From positions 1 to 29,472 of the forward strand of contig JAYMSP010001712.1 in assembly GCA_036897095.1 (NCBI GenBank): DNA of 29,472 nt, written 5' to 3'. The number at the start of each line of letters is the position of its first letter. Position 1 is the stretch's first letter. This DNA is from Plantago elongata (taxonomy: Eukaryota; Streptophyta; Magnoliopsida; Lamiales; Plantaginaceae). Made by a program: the position numbers and the translations under genes. Below the pieces are notes generated by a model that saw only the letters and a program-made list of their open reading frames with translations, made no database searches and was not told where the DNA came from. This document shows positions 10,439-21,963 of this stretch, one piece after another.

Positions 10439-13400
10439 TCACTTGGCACCAAGGGTCGGGAACTGCCCCACATCTGCAATTTGGGGTGCCGGGGCATTAT
10501 AGTTGTTGCTTCCACCATTAAATCCCCCTCGTCCACGACCACGGCCCCTACCTCGACCTCCTGATCTGTAGTTCTCCCCTTCAGCAGGCTTCAAAAACTC
10601 ATTTATGCTCACAGACTACAAATGATATAAAGGAGTACAAGTGTTAGTTCGAGTACAAGATCAAAGAAGATAACAGATACATAGTATAGTTATCTTCTAA
10701 AATAGACATGTTAACAATTTATTTTTATTTTTTTGCCAAAAATCTCGGGGAAAACTGAGAAATTTTTGCTTGCTAGAAAAGAAGTACGAGTTTTTGTCTA
10801 CTTGTGGAACTAAATTAAGTAGTTCACAAACTGTCAAAAATTGAAGTTGCAAGAAAATGATAAAAGACTAGCACAAAGCAGAGTTGCAGATAGACGTCAA
10901 AAGACACAAAAAGGCCTGTCGAGAAAACACATTGAACGCCAATTATTGAATTCTTATGACGATTCATACAGGATTGCATACTGCCATGGCAAGAATCATG
11001 AGTATAAATTGGTTAATCATTTTTCATAGCTCAAACCTTTTCAACTCAGTTTGACATTAAAAGGCCGCTAGATAACCAGGAAACAAATGTGAAAGATGTC
11101 ATCAGATGAGTTGCTCGACAATAACATACCTTCTTGACCTTTTCAGCTACCTCCTTTTTCTTGTCCTTGTCAAGACCCTGCACAAGTGATAGAGAAATTA
11201 AGTACAGGGTCAGAAACAGTATTACCCTAATCATTTCAAGTCAGTCCTGAGAACTCACCAATTTAGCAAAGACTTCATCATTGTTCTTCTTGTTGGCAAG
11301 AAGCTGCATCGACTTGAGTTCCTTATCCAGATCAACCTTCCTTTCTTCAGATTTCAATGCCAGCAGGGCTTTTCTCTTCTCCTCCCGTACCTTCTCATAC
11401 TCCTCCAAAGTCATCTCCTAATATGAGAGCCCATAAAGATATAAATAAGTCATGACTAGACAAATGAACTGAAGCAATTCTGAAACATAGTGTTGGATTA
11501 GTGGATTTTCAACAAAATCAAAAGCCAAATAAAAAAACAAACAAAATAAAATTTACCCGTGGGGTAATGAAGGTGATATAGCCAAGAGAGTATAAGAATG
11601 TAAAAAAAATTACCTTCTCCTCTGGCTCCTTCTCTTCCTCTTCAGCCGGAGGAGCATCCTTGGTGGTATCGGCAGCAACATCTTCACCAGCAGGCTTTTC
11701 AGAGTCAACAATCTTTTCTGCATCATTAACAGGTTCTTCGGTCTCACTATACAAAAGGACAGAAGATCATTTAGTTACATGTTGCATACATGGAACAGCA
11801 TCTGATATGAGCTAAATTTGTGGGGCTTACGGAGCAGCAATTTCATCAGTTTGTGTTCCCCAATTTCCACGACCAGCACCTTCACGTTTGAACTCATTCC
11901 TGCAGCAACCACAAAGAATAAATGAAATGACAAGATGTTTCAATAAACAAGAGGAAACAAAAATTAGACAGACAGGCAGTCACACAGACTCAAATGGGTG
12001 AACTGATGTACAACGCCTAACATAGAAGCTAGGAGTTCACCAATTGGATACAAAACAACACTTGTTTGCAAACATGAGTGAAGTAAAGTGCTGAAATTCA
12101 TTAGAATAGGTAATTTTCACAAGTTTATTCAGCTAGGTGCTTAGCACGTGATTGTATCATAGAGATAGCTTTTTTTATTTCCCCCTGGTATCATCATAGA
12201 TATACATTCACTGTTATAGTCTTGAGATACTTGTCTGTCAATATATATATCATTATAGAAGATTAAAGCTATTTTTAAATCCACAAATGTTTATAACCAG
12301 TATTTGTACTACTTGATATATATAGTTCATGTGCAGCCCTTATACCGTTAAAAATCAAGCATGCATATACATGGCATAAACATAAAGACAAGTGACAATA
12401 TCATTTCTTAGTGCATACCCACGACCAGATCCACTGTGGCGATCATACGTCCTCCTTGGGCGACCACCCTCCTCAGATTCTCCATTACTGAAACCACCTC
12501 GGCGACCACCACGAGAACCACCGCCTCCGCGAGGTCCACCATATGAGCGCCTCTCAGCAGGAGCCTTCTCTCCATCTTCTGAAGGCCTGCTATATCCTCC
12601 AGAGAATCCATTGTCAGCTGAGTCTCTGTTAAACCCACGTCCACCACGACCACCACGACCGGCACCACGGCCTCCACGCTGACCATCATTCCTTGACTCT
12701 CTCACTGATAATAACATACAGAAAGAAAAAGATTCTTCATTACATACTAAACAACTGTATCCCTTCCGGGCTGTTGAATAAGAGAAATAGTGGTGTATAT
12801 AAAATAGTGTACTATAATTCAAATGTGCAGATAATTGAAACCAAAAAATCTGATACCATATCATATTCCAGAAAGAAGTTATACCGTTATCTCCAGAACA
12901 CAAAAAAAAACATAACATGAATGATGGTACATTCAATACAAATGGTGCAACAACTAAAACGTTAATAACCAAGACAGCAGGCAATAAAGATGCAACCTAC
13001 ATCGCAACATTTTGCTATTTATTACATACAGGATTTCAGGCTTCAAATGCAAACACTGATTACAAAAATAAAAAAATGAAAAAGACATCTGCAGTGTGGA
13101 CTAATGAGTGAGCTAATTAATTAGCTTTATCTGAAACTAACTATTATCAAAGGTCACGCAGCAAAATCAATCTGAAAACAAGAACCCCAACCAAATCTAA
13201 AAAGTTTGTACATTTCCATCACAAGTAACAGTCAGTAACTATAATATGTTGCTTATATCTACAAAAACATAATGGATACCAAAAATCACTAACCAACTAT
13301 AACAAATACAATTATAAAAAACACCATTTGAACATGTATCCTATCCTAATCAGCAATAAGTGGAAATCCGCTATCATAAACAATTGGTAACATCAAGAAC

Positions 13401-13593
13401 AAATAAAAATATAATCTTTACCAGCCTGAGAAGGTGGGAGAGGCTTGGAAGGCAGCTTAGCCGAGGTTTTAGCCGGCGGCTGAGCAGCAGCCTTGGGAGC
13501 CGCAACAGGAACGGCAGCAGCAGCTTTGGCGAGGACAAAAGCTGGGTCCTCGGAGTCATCATCAAGCAGGTCAAATGGATTCACGGTTGCCAT
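10439..13593 (-). CDS. RGGA: RGG-repeat mRNA-binding protein, HABP4/SERBP1 (Stm1) family
   Basis: Seven exons join in frame: 13593-13422, 12704-12419, 11899-11831, 11746-11614, 11417-11259, 11177-11130 and 10615-10439, giving 347 residues. All introns are GT-AG. The order is a Stm1-type N-terminus (MATVNPFDLLDDD), an Ala/Pro/Lys linker, an RGG/RG-rich region (about 65-150, e.g. GQRGGRGAGRGGRGGRG), the HABP4/PAI-RBP1 core beginning GREGAGRGNWGTQTDE-like at about 155-175, an acidic stretch (180-220), a Lys/Glu helix (221-290) and a C-terminal RGRGRGRGRGG patch ending VGQFPTLGAK. This matches plant RGGA-type proteins, which bind RNA, localise around the nucleus and cytoplasm, and are linked to stress tolerance and ribosome association. 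The symbol is by family resemblance. Its promoter carries translation-gene motifs (see 13866-14010). Confidence 0.95.
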
Positions 13594-13865
13594 TAGAGGT
13601 AATCTCGGTCAGCTACAGGAGAAATAGATAACAATCTAATGAAAGCTCTGAGCTTTGGTAAAGATTCTTAGCAAGAATCCATGAAAAGATAAATAGGCCA
13701 ATACAAGTAGATTGATTGATAAAGGGTTTTTGTCTGATGATAGAAAGAGAGTGTATGAGAAGCTTTGTGAGCCAAACTGCGGCAGATGAGAAGTGAACAA
13801 GTGTGGGAAGGAGGTACGAATAAAAACCTAATCTTTGCAGCTACCTAAAACAACCAATCTTCACA

Positions 13866-14010
13866 AAACCCTAGTGTGATGTACGGTACTGGATTTGGGG
13901 AGGAAATTTGGGCTTTGTTTGGGAGTTTGTTGTTGACTTAGCCCATTGGAGTTTTACACTCCTGGCTGGGCTTCTAACTTTCCCATAATAAGTGAATTTG
14001 TGTGTGGGCT
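13866..14010 (-). promoter_or_regulatory. telo-box and four site II (TGGGCY) motifs upstream of the RGG gene
   Basis: A telo-box AAACCCTA is at 13866-13873. Four TGGGCT motifs are at 13909-13914 (+), 13940-13945 (as AGCCCA), 13967-13972 (+) and 14005-14010 (+), all within 145 bp and 270-420 bp upstream of the ATG. Telo-boxes combined with TGGGCY site II elements are a known signature of plant ribosomal-protein and growth-related promoters bound by TCP factors. The location suits the promoter of the minus-strand gene. Confidence 0.6.
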
Positions 14011-14039
14011 CACGGTTGACGAAACGAGGTTGTTTTTCG

Positions 14040-14330
14040 ATTTCATGTTCGAGTGATAAAAATTAATTAGAGAGTCGATTTCTTTCAACTTTTTTCAAGC
14101 TCAAGCTCATTATCCCAGACACATACACACAAATGTAGTCGAGTCTGGTCGAGTACTAATGACCACCAATGAAGGTTCAAGCTTAATCGAAAACCATATT
14201 GAACGAGTCGAGTGCTACTTGACTCGTTAAGAATATACACATCAATATAGGCTCGAACTCGGGACTAATACCATATGGAATGAGTCAAGCTTGAGTCGAG
14301 TCGAGCTTAGGCTATGTTGTATTTTGGGGG
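14040..14330. repeat. TCGAG-rich unclassified repeat
   Basis: The segment repeats GAGTCGAG-type words on both strands (near 14140, 14205 and 14295-14308) and contains an 8-bp inverted pair AACGAGTC (14202-14209) / GACTCGTT (14221-14228). Sequences rich in CTCGAGTCGAGC words are common in degraded plant DNA transposons, but I see neither clear terminal repeats nor coding sequence. Confidence 0.35.
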
Positions 14331-14441
14331 CACATGGCCACCATAGTGAGGTTAATCTTTTTTAAGTCCCATGATTCCCAACCTATGTGATCGTCTGACT
14401 CCATGTGTTATCCGATGTCTCATACTCATTTATCACCTTGA

Positions 14442-16172
14442 TTAAAAAATTAAAGAGATAAATATTTGTGCAACACCAAAATCTTCACTGTCCCAGCTTA
14501 CTAGACTGAAACACCTCATGAGACAAACATGTTCAAGATTCTCTCTACTCCACTGACCATTGTCAAGGAAATCAGAGACAATGTTGTTGAAGGAGAGATC
14601 ATTATTAACAAAATCTTGCAATTTCTTAAGACCAAGCCAACTATCAGTGCAGAAGTTAGTATCATTTCCATCCCCAATAACATGAGCCATAGCTGACTTA
14701 AAAACATTTCTTAGTATAAGGATTTGTTTCCAAAGCCAGCTATGGTGAGGCTTCTCAATGGCTTCCCATAAACTAGACTGAGACTAGTATTTATGTTTGT
14801 AAACTGGACCTAAGGCATTTAGATTGAGTGAAAAGTTTCCAAATGTGCCTAAGCACATAAGCTTGATTTAAAACAGAAAGATTCATAATACCTAAACCAC
14901 CTACATTATTGGGTTTACAAACATTATACCATTTAACCTTACCTCTAGATTTTCCTTCATTATTTTCATTCCACAAGAAATGTCTATTAATTTGATCAAT
15001 TTTAGAGATGCAAGTTTCAGGAATTTTAGTGACGGCCATGCAATAAGAGGGAATAGTACTAGACACTGCTTGAATAAGAGTTAATCTACCAGCATAAGAT
15101 AGATAGTTATAGTACCACACATTAACCTTATTCATGACCTTATCAACACTATGATAAAAAAAATCTCTTTTCTTATGGCCAAGAAGGAAGGGAATGCCTA
15201 AGTATCTATCTAATCTTTTGTTAGGAATAACTCCCAAATTCTCATAAATGGCTTGTTTAAGGTGAACAGGGGCATTAGGAGAGAAAATGACTCTGCACTT
15301 CTCCCAACACACAAATTGACCAGAAGCAAGACTATAAAGATTGAGACAAGTAATCAAAGCATTGACAGATTTATTGTTAGCCTTATAATATATCATGCAA
15401 TCATCAACAAAGGCTAACATAGGAATACTAGGGCCCCAGCACGGGCTTTGAGAGGAGAAAACAAACCTAATTGCTCATACCTAAGCAACAGATGAGTAAA
15501 CAGCTCTTGGCACGAAATGAAGAGGTAGGGAGATATATGACCCCCCCCCCCTGTCTAAGACCTCTTTGAGGAGTCCAAGAATCAGAAGTTTTCCCATTAA
15601 TCTTAACATCGAAAGAACATGGCAAGGAGTAAATTGATAAAATGGTCAGGAAATTTGAACTTCCTAAGAGTCAATTCAAGAAAATCCCACTCAAGTCTAT
15701 CACAAGCCTTAGATATATCAAGTTTAAGACCAACATAAACCTGCTTGGATTTCCTCTTCTTACTCATGGTGTGCAGAAGCTCATAGGCTAACATCACATT
15801 ATCACTAATTTGTCCACCTTGAACAAAAGCATTCTGGAAGGGAGACACAAGAGCATTTAAAAGAGATCTCATTCTAAGCACGAGCAATTTGGAAATAATT
15901 TTGTAATTGACATTACACAGACTAATAGGTCTAAAGTGAGTAACAAGTTGAGGATTATCCTTCTTGGGAATAAGAACAATTTGTGTTTGGTTCAACTCAG
16001 GGTCTAAATGCCCAGTAGTAAGGAAACTTTGGACAAGATCAAACACTTGATCTTTAATCTGGGGCCAAAACTTTTTAAAGAAAAGAGCATTGAGTCCATC
16101 AGGTGCAGGTACCTTATCATTCTCCATGCACAAAATGACCTTATGGATTTCCTCCAAAGTAGCAAGTTTCAT
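14442..16172 (-). pseudogene. LINE reverse transcriptase region
   Basis: 16172-15603 encodes the fingers and palm: KVPAPDGLNALFFKKFW, IVLIPKK, FRPISLCNVNYKIISK, FQNAFVQGGQISDNV and the first catalytic Asp segment LKLDISKACDRLEWDFL. The region through 15420 still reads as RT (GLRQG..., ISPYLF) but in shifting frames around an 11-base C run at 15541-15551. 15420-14791 has the second catalytic motif as FVDD (plant LINEs usually have FADD), then the thumb (RYLGIPF, YAGRLTLIQAVSSTIP, FLWN). A stop near 14791 and a frame change lead into SLWEAIEKPHHSWLW and IGDGNDTNF, the start of the zf-RVT part. Non-functional. Confidence 0.9.
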
Positions 16173-16210
16173 CAGATCAAGATCATCTCGGGAAGAAAGC
16201 TGGGGAACAT

Positions 16211-17413
16211 TTAACCGCAGGAAAGGTTCAACATGAGCATTCCCAGCAGTAGATTGAGCACTAAAGAACTCCCTAAGCTGATCAATGAAAATACTTCATT
16301 GGCAATCCATCTATCATTGGAGTCCTTGATACCATGGATAAAGTTCTTTCTTCTTTGGTGGGAAGCCTTGGCATGAAAATACTTAGTATTAGAATCACCA
16401 AGGTTCACCCAGTTCCTCTTAGATCTTTGAGCCCAATACTGAGCCTTTTGGGATCTGACACTATTAATCCTAACTCTAAGATCTTCCTCCAGGAGACCCG
16501 AGGAGGAAGGGTTAGAATGAAGCTCACCCTTAAGAGTCCTAAGCTCTTTGTTCAGGGAACTGAGAGAATCCAAATCCCAAGTAGGAGACACATAACCCAA
16601 CTCATTCAAAGCCATAACAAGATTAAAATTGGATTTATTAACCTGATCATTCCAAAACTCATTAAACTTGTAGTGAATTTGCCTCCCTCTAACCACCAGT
16701 TTTCAAACTTAAAACACTTCCTAGGTCTGACAGGATCAGTAGAAGTATCCACCAACAATGCAGTGTGATCAGAACTGGAGTTAACCAGATTCCTCACAAC
16801 TGTGCTAGTGAATCTGTTGATCCAAGCTTGATTAGCACAAGCCCTATCTACCCTTTTCATAATGAAACTAGAGGCAAATTGTCTATTACTCCAGGTAAAA
16901 TTAGGACCACAGAAACCTAAATCTTCTAATTGACAATTAGAAAGACAATCTCTAAAATCATGCATTCTTCTCCAAGAGGCTCTATTACCACCAACTTCTT
17001 CATGCGGGTAAAGAACATTAAAGTCTCCAGCAACAATTCAAGGAGAAGAAATAACTTGACTAAATGAAAAGAGTTCAGTCCATACCTCATGTTGCCTGGC
17101 AGGTTGAGGGAAATTGTGCACATGTTGCATGTTTGGGAAAATCAATGAGACCTTATGATTTTAACACTAACCCTATTGACATCCCAAACAAACCAAAATA
17201 CCCCAATACTGGGGTGATCGAGAGGAGTGACAATTTGTTCCCTGTTATATCTAAGACGACCAATCGGTCCTATAGAAGCACTCAAATCGGCTCTAGTGTC
17301 CATAATAACCACCATTAGAGGAGTGTACTCATCAATATACTCATTCAATTGCCTGATTGTTTCGTGTCTGGTACTCTGGTACCACCCGTGACATTCCAAA
17401 AGAGAATCTTCAT
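16211..17413 (-). pseudogene. LINE endonuclease (EEP fold) and linker to reverse transcriptase
   Basis: The frame opens with ATG at 17411-17413 (MKILFWN), the usual beginning of plant LINE endonucleases. One missing base near 17392 shifts the frame before CHGWYQS. VAGDFNVLYPHEEVGG carries the catalytic Asp/Asn, and SSSDHTALLV (about 16760) carries the terminal His. A TGA at 17038-17040 replaces a Trp expected before IVAGDFN. After the domain, 16696-16290 reads as the typical connector with YWAQRSKRNWVNLGDSNTKYFH. In an active LINE this enzyme nicks target DNA to prime reverse transcription. Confidence 0.87.
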
Positions 17414-17470
17414 GACGGAACGATTAATTAGTGGCATCCGCGCACCCGTATGTGGATCCCTCCACAGATG

Positions 17471-18220
17471 TCATGTGACAGTTGCAAGTGAAATTGGTGT
17501 GATCCCCGCAATGATGTGTCTTATGTAAGGAGAGACCACTAGGTTATGCATCATAGCAGGACCCAAGCTTATGGGTGTCAACATTAGATTGTAATCCTGT
17601 AATTGCTTGCTCGCTGCAGGAGATATCTGAACAAGGATTGACATCTCGTGCAACGGGTTGATGTTGAATTCTTTTGTGCTTACCACCTCCAATCCCCTGG
17701 GATTCCTGATGAATGGAGGAGGCGACCTCTCCCTTTGCTGAGCAAGATCCTGAATCCTGCTTGATGCTTGGGTTGACACAATGGTTGAAGCCGTCACCAG
17801 AGCTGCAATTCTTTGCAGATTCCCTAGAGATGAAAACACTAGGATCATGGATTGGTTTGACAAGCTTGGAGCAGTCGGAAACAGGGGCAGTTCTACATGA
17901 TTTGATCTTGGGGACAGAGGAGTTCGGCTTTCTAGGCTAATGAGAGGAGCTAGGTTTAGTGGATGGAGCGCAAGAGGTATACTGGGATTTGGAGAAGCAC
18001 TGGTCGCCAGAGGAAGAGCTGAAGACAAACTAGTCGACGTCAACTGAGCAGGGGGGGCTAGTACCAGAGTCAAACCGACATTGAACTGGCGTATATGCAA
18101 CGGTGGTGTGCGGCTCCTGAAAACTGGGGGCGCGAATTCTCCAATTTCTCCCTGAACAACCAAGGAATGTTGGACGGTCTTGGAGGTCGCGTGATTGTTT
18201 GTTGGTAAAGAGATAAAAAA
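17471..18220 (-). pseudogene. proline-rich linker or ORF1-derived part of the LINE
   Basis: A frame open from 18478 to 17471 includes, from about 18220 leftward, a Pro/Ser/Leu-rich low-complexity protein (e.g. SRTPLSPRSNHVELP, QRERSPPPFIRNPRG) that ends 60 bp before the endonuclease ATG. Plant LINEs carry such a linker between a zinc-knuckle segment and the endonuclease. No zinc knuckle or DUF4283-like domain is present, so the 5' part is probably truncated. The first 85 codons of the open frame (18478-18220) lie in AT-rich DNA and are probably not part of it. Confidence 0.55.
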
Positions 18221-18230
18221 AAAAAAGTAA

Positions 18231-20237
18231 AAAAATGAAAGAAAATAAAGATAAATGATAAGAATGGAAAAAATATTATAAATTATGATTAGTATGGTTT
18301 TATTTTTTAATTTAAACAAGTACACGTACACGTACAAGTGTGTTTTGTAGTTGAATCTACTGGCTACTGCATTTGATTTGATTACAAGTAGTTCACATCC
18401 AAGCGTGTTCCGTAGGACTTGAACAATCGACATAACATGTTGGAAGTCCATGTTCCTGTCTTGACCAGAGAGTAGCATATATATATACGTTATAAATTAT
18501 CACATAAATATCTAGTTGTCTATGTAATTATAATTATCAACATATTGGATTCATCAATATTGATAATTACTCTTAATTAAGTCCACTGTTGATCTCTACT
18601 ATCATAATACTTGGCCATGTACATTATTAATCGATCCTTTATTTTATGTTTATGATTATGCATAGCGCCATAGCCAGTTGTAAAATAGTAGTATAATGTA
18701 CAATATCTTCATCACTCCATACAATATCATATATTCATTGTTCACAATTAAGTTATTATTAGTACATTATTTATAATGATTAAATCTATGATTAATTGGT
18801 TATGACGAAATATCACACTGACTATTACCTAATCCACCTGGTCCTGGGCAGGAGATTAAATATTATCAACAAAATTTGTTCCAAAAACCTATTAATTAAA
18901 TTGGACTTTCGACCTCGTAAAAGTGTTATTATTTATCAAACTTATATATTATTTACAATTTACATAGTTTACTTTCTTTCTTATTTTATTTTCTGTTCAG
19001 ACAAGCATCGAGAAGTTGTTTATTATATGCATGTGTTTTAATAATTGTGAATTAATTATATAGGATAATAGGATATAACCTAAACCTTACGTAAATGTGA
19101 TGCTCCACGCATCACCGCACATGGTGATATTCTTAATGATCGCCCAATTAACATGGTGGTTCTGCTAAATGACCACATGATAATATTTTACACATTAATT
19201 AATGACACGATCCTTAAGTTTAGTCATATCTAGGTAGACGACTTTATAAATTTGATCATAAACATATATGTAATGAATGATATAATGTGAAACAAGTGTA
19301 TATTAAGATATTAGTACTACATTATTTTCCGAGTGGCAATATTTAATATATCCAGACTCATAATTATTACTGAGTAATAAAGATATTATACTAAATTCCT
19401 ACATCACTGATCACTCCTAGCTATTGACAAATCGACCTCAAAGTACTTACCAAGTGATTAATTAAGGTGGCACTCTATACTTAAAATATATTTAAAAAAT
19501 AAAGTCAGCTCAGTTAGTAATACCATTTCACCTCCAACTAATAAGTTAAATGTTCGAGTCATTATTAGTAGAGCATATACTAATTATTTTTTCTAAAGGC
19601 TACTCCACTAAACACGAATCCAAAGCAGTGCATAGCTGAGGATCTATTCCCTTAAAATTAAATATTTTTAAATTAGACTGAAGTGTAATATGAAATATAA
19701 TTAAGTAATATTGAACTAAACTGAATTCAACTTAATTAAATTTTCAGTTAAAAATACAATTGAGTCTATGTGGACGAACACCTCCAACAAAATGAAATCA
19801 AGTCACTGGAGTCTAGAGTTATGACAAGTGAAATGCAGTGTGATATTATCGAATCACGTTACATATAGCCAATATATAACTTAGATTAATTTTAATTATT
19901 TTTAGGTCTCAAAAGGTTCTGGAATAGGTAATGTAAGAAAGATGATGTTATATGGAAGACTTCAAAAAGAAAAGATGTTTTATGAAATTTTCCAGGTCTT
20001 CATAAAACAAAAATGAACGAAATAAATGTTTGTAGTGTTAAAAAATCGTTTTGAATTCCTCAATAGTCTTATTTCATGGAACTGAAATTAATGTCGAGAC
20101 AGCTTTATTATTTTAATTTCATTTGATGTGATTGTGATCATTTGAGTGTAGCATACAGCAAAAAATGGCGGATGGATCAAATGAGTTATTTGGCATTTCA
20201 ATGTACAATATGCAAGTCTCATTTCATAGTAATAGTT
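18231..20237. other. AT-rich intergenic region
   Basis: There is no recognisable gene. A short open frame at 18796-19041 (+) has no motif and AT-driven composition. A SINE copy at 19501-19620 is listed separately. The right end (about 20040-20237) should hold the 3' untranslated region of the lipase gene. Confidence 0.5.
19501..19620 (+). repeat. tRNA-derived SINE, copy 1
   Basis: The sequence has a Pol III A-box-like word (AGCTCAGTTAGTAA, 19507-19520) and a B-box-like word (TGTTCGAGTCA, 19551-19561) about 40 bp apart. It shares the ACTAATAAGTTA + GTTCG core and a CTACT-containing 3' part with the copy at 25848-25945, supporting one family. Borders are approximate. Confidence 0.5.
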
Positions 20238-21800
20238 TCATGAAGGGCTTGGCAAACAAGTCCTCAAGGACATTGATACATTTCTCTCTATATTCTTCAA
20301 CTTCAAGGACTTTGCCTTGCTAGTGTAAAGCTTCTTGATGTTAGATCTTTGCTCACTAAGTAACTTCCATAAGCTTCTCTTTGCATTTGGCCTAAAAGGG
20401 CAATTAGAAGCCATGAATCCATCCACCAAGTGCAAGTACGCTTCCAAGTCATGGCAACATGCTACATCCGCGTCTGGCCTCAAGAATGGAGACATCTTCG
20501 TATCCACTCTCAATTCGGTGCCCACGTGTGCATACGCCCATGGCATGCTGTTATCGAGCACATTAAGAACCTTTTCAGCACTCGTGCCTCGTAGTTTCTT
20601 GTCGATCTCTTCACTTACAAACATACCTGGGACTCTAGTGATCATGTCTTGAGAGTTGACCACACGGAGCACCTTGACATCTTTCGAGTTAAGTCGATTT
20701 GCAAATCCGCGGTTGCCAACACGAGGACCACCAAACGAAAAAACGGCCACATGTGGCACGTCGGGAACACTTGTACTTAATTCGTCGCCAACAAGTAAGG
20801 CCAAAGCGGCACCTAGACTATGACCAGTTATACTAATGCTCAAGGTTTCACCTTTATACTTCTCTTTCAGTCGTCGAACCTCTTCCACCACTGATTCAGC
20901 TAGGCTCGGCACATTTTCTCCGGGAGTTTTAAACAAACTCAAGAATCCACATTCTACCCTCGCTTGTTGCCCATCACTCGACTCATTATTCTTAGAAATC
21001 GGCACCAACACATCTCTAACATTCTCCGCCCACTCGAGACAAGTGGCAGTTCCACGAAGCGCTATTACAATATCTCGCCTCCCCATCCTCTGAATCTCCC
21101 TAGCATCCTCGCAAACCGCAACATATCCTATCCAACTCGACCGTTGGGTCATCCACCCAAGATCCGGTGCCACATCATCAACCCACTTAGGCAATCCAAC
21201 TGACGCCGTGGCATAAAGGCTTTTCGTCACTTTATACGCCTTATCCGGCATAGCCACGTGTCTTCGAAATCGTGACTCCTCATCCGACGTGGCAGGGTCC
21301 GAATGAAAACAATGATAAGCCGCCTGAATAAACTCCCCGTAACGTACGACCTCCCGTCTAAGATTCTCATCCAACGGGTCGAGCATCCCGACCCAGTCGT
21401 TGCAGCCGTGATACTCCGGCCACCGGCTGCCGAGAATATTCCGGGGAGAATATTCTGCCGACTTGGATAAAAGCCGCTTAAGCCTGTTTAAATTACGGGG
21501 CGACATTTCTTCAGCTGCTTTCATCTCCGGCCAGATTCTGGCCAAGCTGAGTCCGTCCAGGATTCCTCTTGACTTGGTCTGCTCTTCATTTGGAATGGAA
21601 TCGGAGTCTTTTCGAGTTTGGTCGTGGTTTGGTTTGGGTTGCCTGTTGAGAAGCTGGTCGAGCTTGGAGATGTGATCCTTGGCTTTGGCAGTGTGCAAGT
21701 AGGTGGTCGGGTTGAGAGGCGAGATGCTGCAATGGAACCTTGCTCGTCTGGTTCGGAAGGGGTTGAGAGTGTGAGCAGGAAGGCTTAACCCGATTTGCAT
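20238..21800 (-). CDS. phospholipase A1 (PLA1-Igamma type), plastid-targeted lipase
   Basis: A single uninterrupted frame of 520 residues runs from ATG at 21798-21800 to TGA at 20238-20240. The first 60-75 residues are basic, Ser/Thr/Pro-rich and poorly conserved in character, as expected of a chloroplast transit peptide. The lipase class 3 domain begins near [12 protein letters not shown] (125-136). It holds the segment [11 protein letters not shown] (241-251), the nucleophile elbow GHSLG with Ser328, Asp385 in [11 protein letters not shown] and a His in CHDLEAYLH (450 or 457). Overall length and the segments [18 protein letters not shown] and [14 protein letters not shown] match plant PLA1-I enzymes (DAD1/DALL group), most closely the Igamma class. 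These release fatty acids from the sn-1 position of plastid galacto- and phospholipids, in some members feeding jasmonate synthesis. Lack of introns is usual for this class. Confidence 0.95.
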   Translation of the reverse strand: MQIGLSLPAHTLNPFRTRRARFHCSISPLNPTTYLHTAKAKDHISKLDQLLNRQPKPNHDQTRKDSDSIPNEEQTKSRGILDGLSLARIWPEMKAAEEMSPRNLNRLKRLLSKSAEYSPRNILGSRWPEYHGCNDWVGMLDPLDENLRREVVRYGEFIQAAYHCFHSDPATSDEESRFRRHVAMPDKAYKVTKSLYATASVGLPKWVDDVAPDLGWMTQRSSWIGYVAVCEDAREIQRMGRRDIVIALRGTATCLEWAENVRDVLVPISKNNESSDGQQARVECGFLSLFKTPGENVPSLAESVVEEVRRLKEKYKGETLSISITGHSLGAALALLVGDELSTSVPDVPHVAVFSFGGPRVGNRGFANRLNSKDVKVLRVVNSQDMITRVPGMFVSEEIDKKLRGTSAEKVLNVLDNSMPWAYAHVGTELRVDTKMSPFLRPDADVACCHDLEAYLHLVDGFMASNCPFRPNAKRSLWKLLSEQRSNIKKLYTSKAKSLKLKNIERNVSMSLRTCLPSPS

Positions 21801-21955
21801 TCTACGATCGATCTCTACCAGCTAATTTATCAGCGTAGAGATGAAGAGATCGGGGAAAAAGAAGAAAAAGAAAGTCAAATGGTTGCAAATTTGCAATGTT
21901 GGAGAAAGTCTGTTGAATTGAATGAGACCAACGGGTTTTCAATGGATTAGACTGG

Positions 21956-21963
21956 TATTTATA
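21956..21963 (-). promoter_or_regulatory. candidate TATA box of the PLA1 gene
   Basis: TATAAATA on the minus strand lies 156 bp upstream of the ATG, leaving a leader of about 120 bases with a GA-rich stretch near the start codon. Confidence 0.6.

Larger units (their letters stand above)
14440..18230 (-). mobile_element. L1-type LINE (non-LTR retrotransposon), degenerate
   Basis: On the minus strand the order is a proline-rich ORF linker (about 18220-17471), an apurinic-type endonuclease (17413 to about 16600), the connecting region, reverse transcriptase (16172-14791) and the start of the zf-RVT region (14707-14442). Several frameshifts and stops separate these blocks. The usual RNase H or 3' tail is not recognisable, so the 3' end seems lost or truncated near 14440. 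The 5' border is set only by the end of plausible coding similarity near 18230. No target-site duplication was identified. Confidence 0.88.

Noticed and set aside
12392..12682. Pro/Arg-rich 96-codon frame antisense to the RGG gene
   Set aside because: It is the complement of the RGG-repeat exon; its Pro-rich sequence follows from the Gly/Arg codons on the other strand.
20335..21675. Several plus-strand frames of 70-105 codons inside the lipase gene
   Set aside because: They are antisense shadows of a complete, well-conserved lipase frame.
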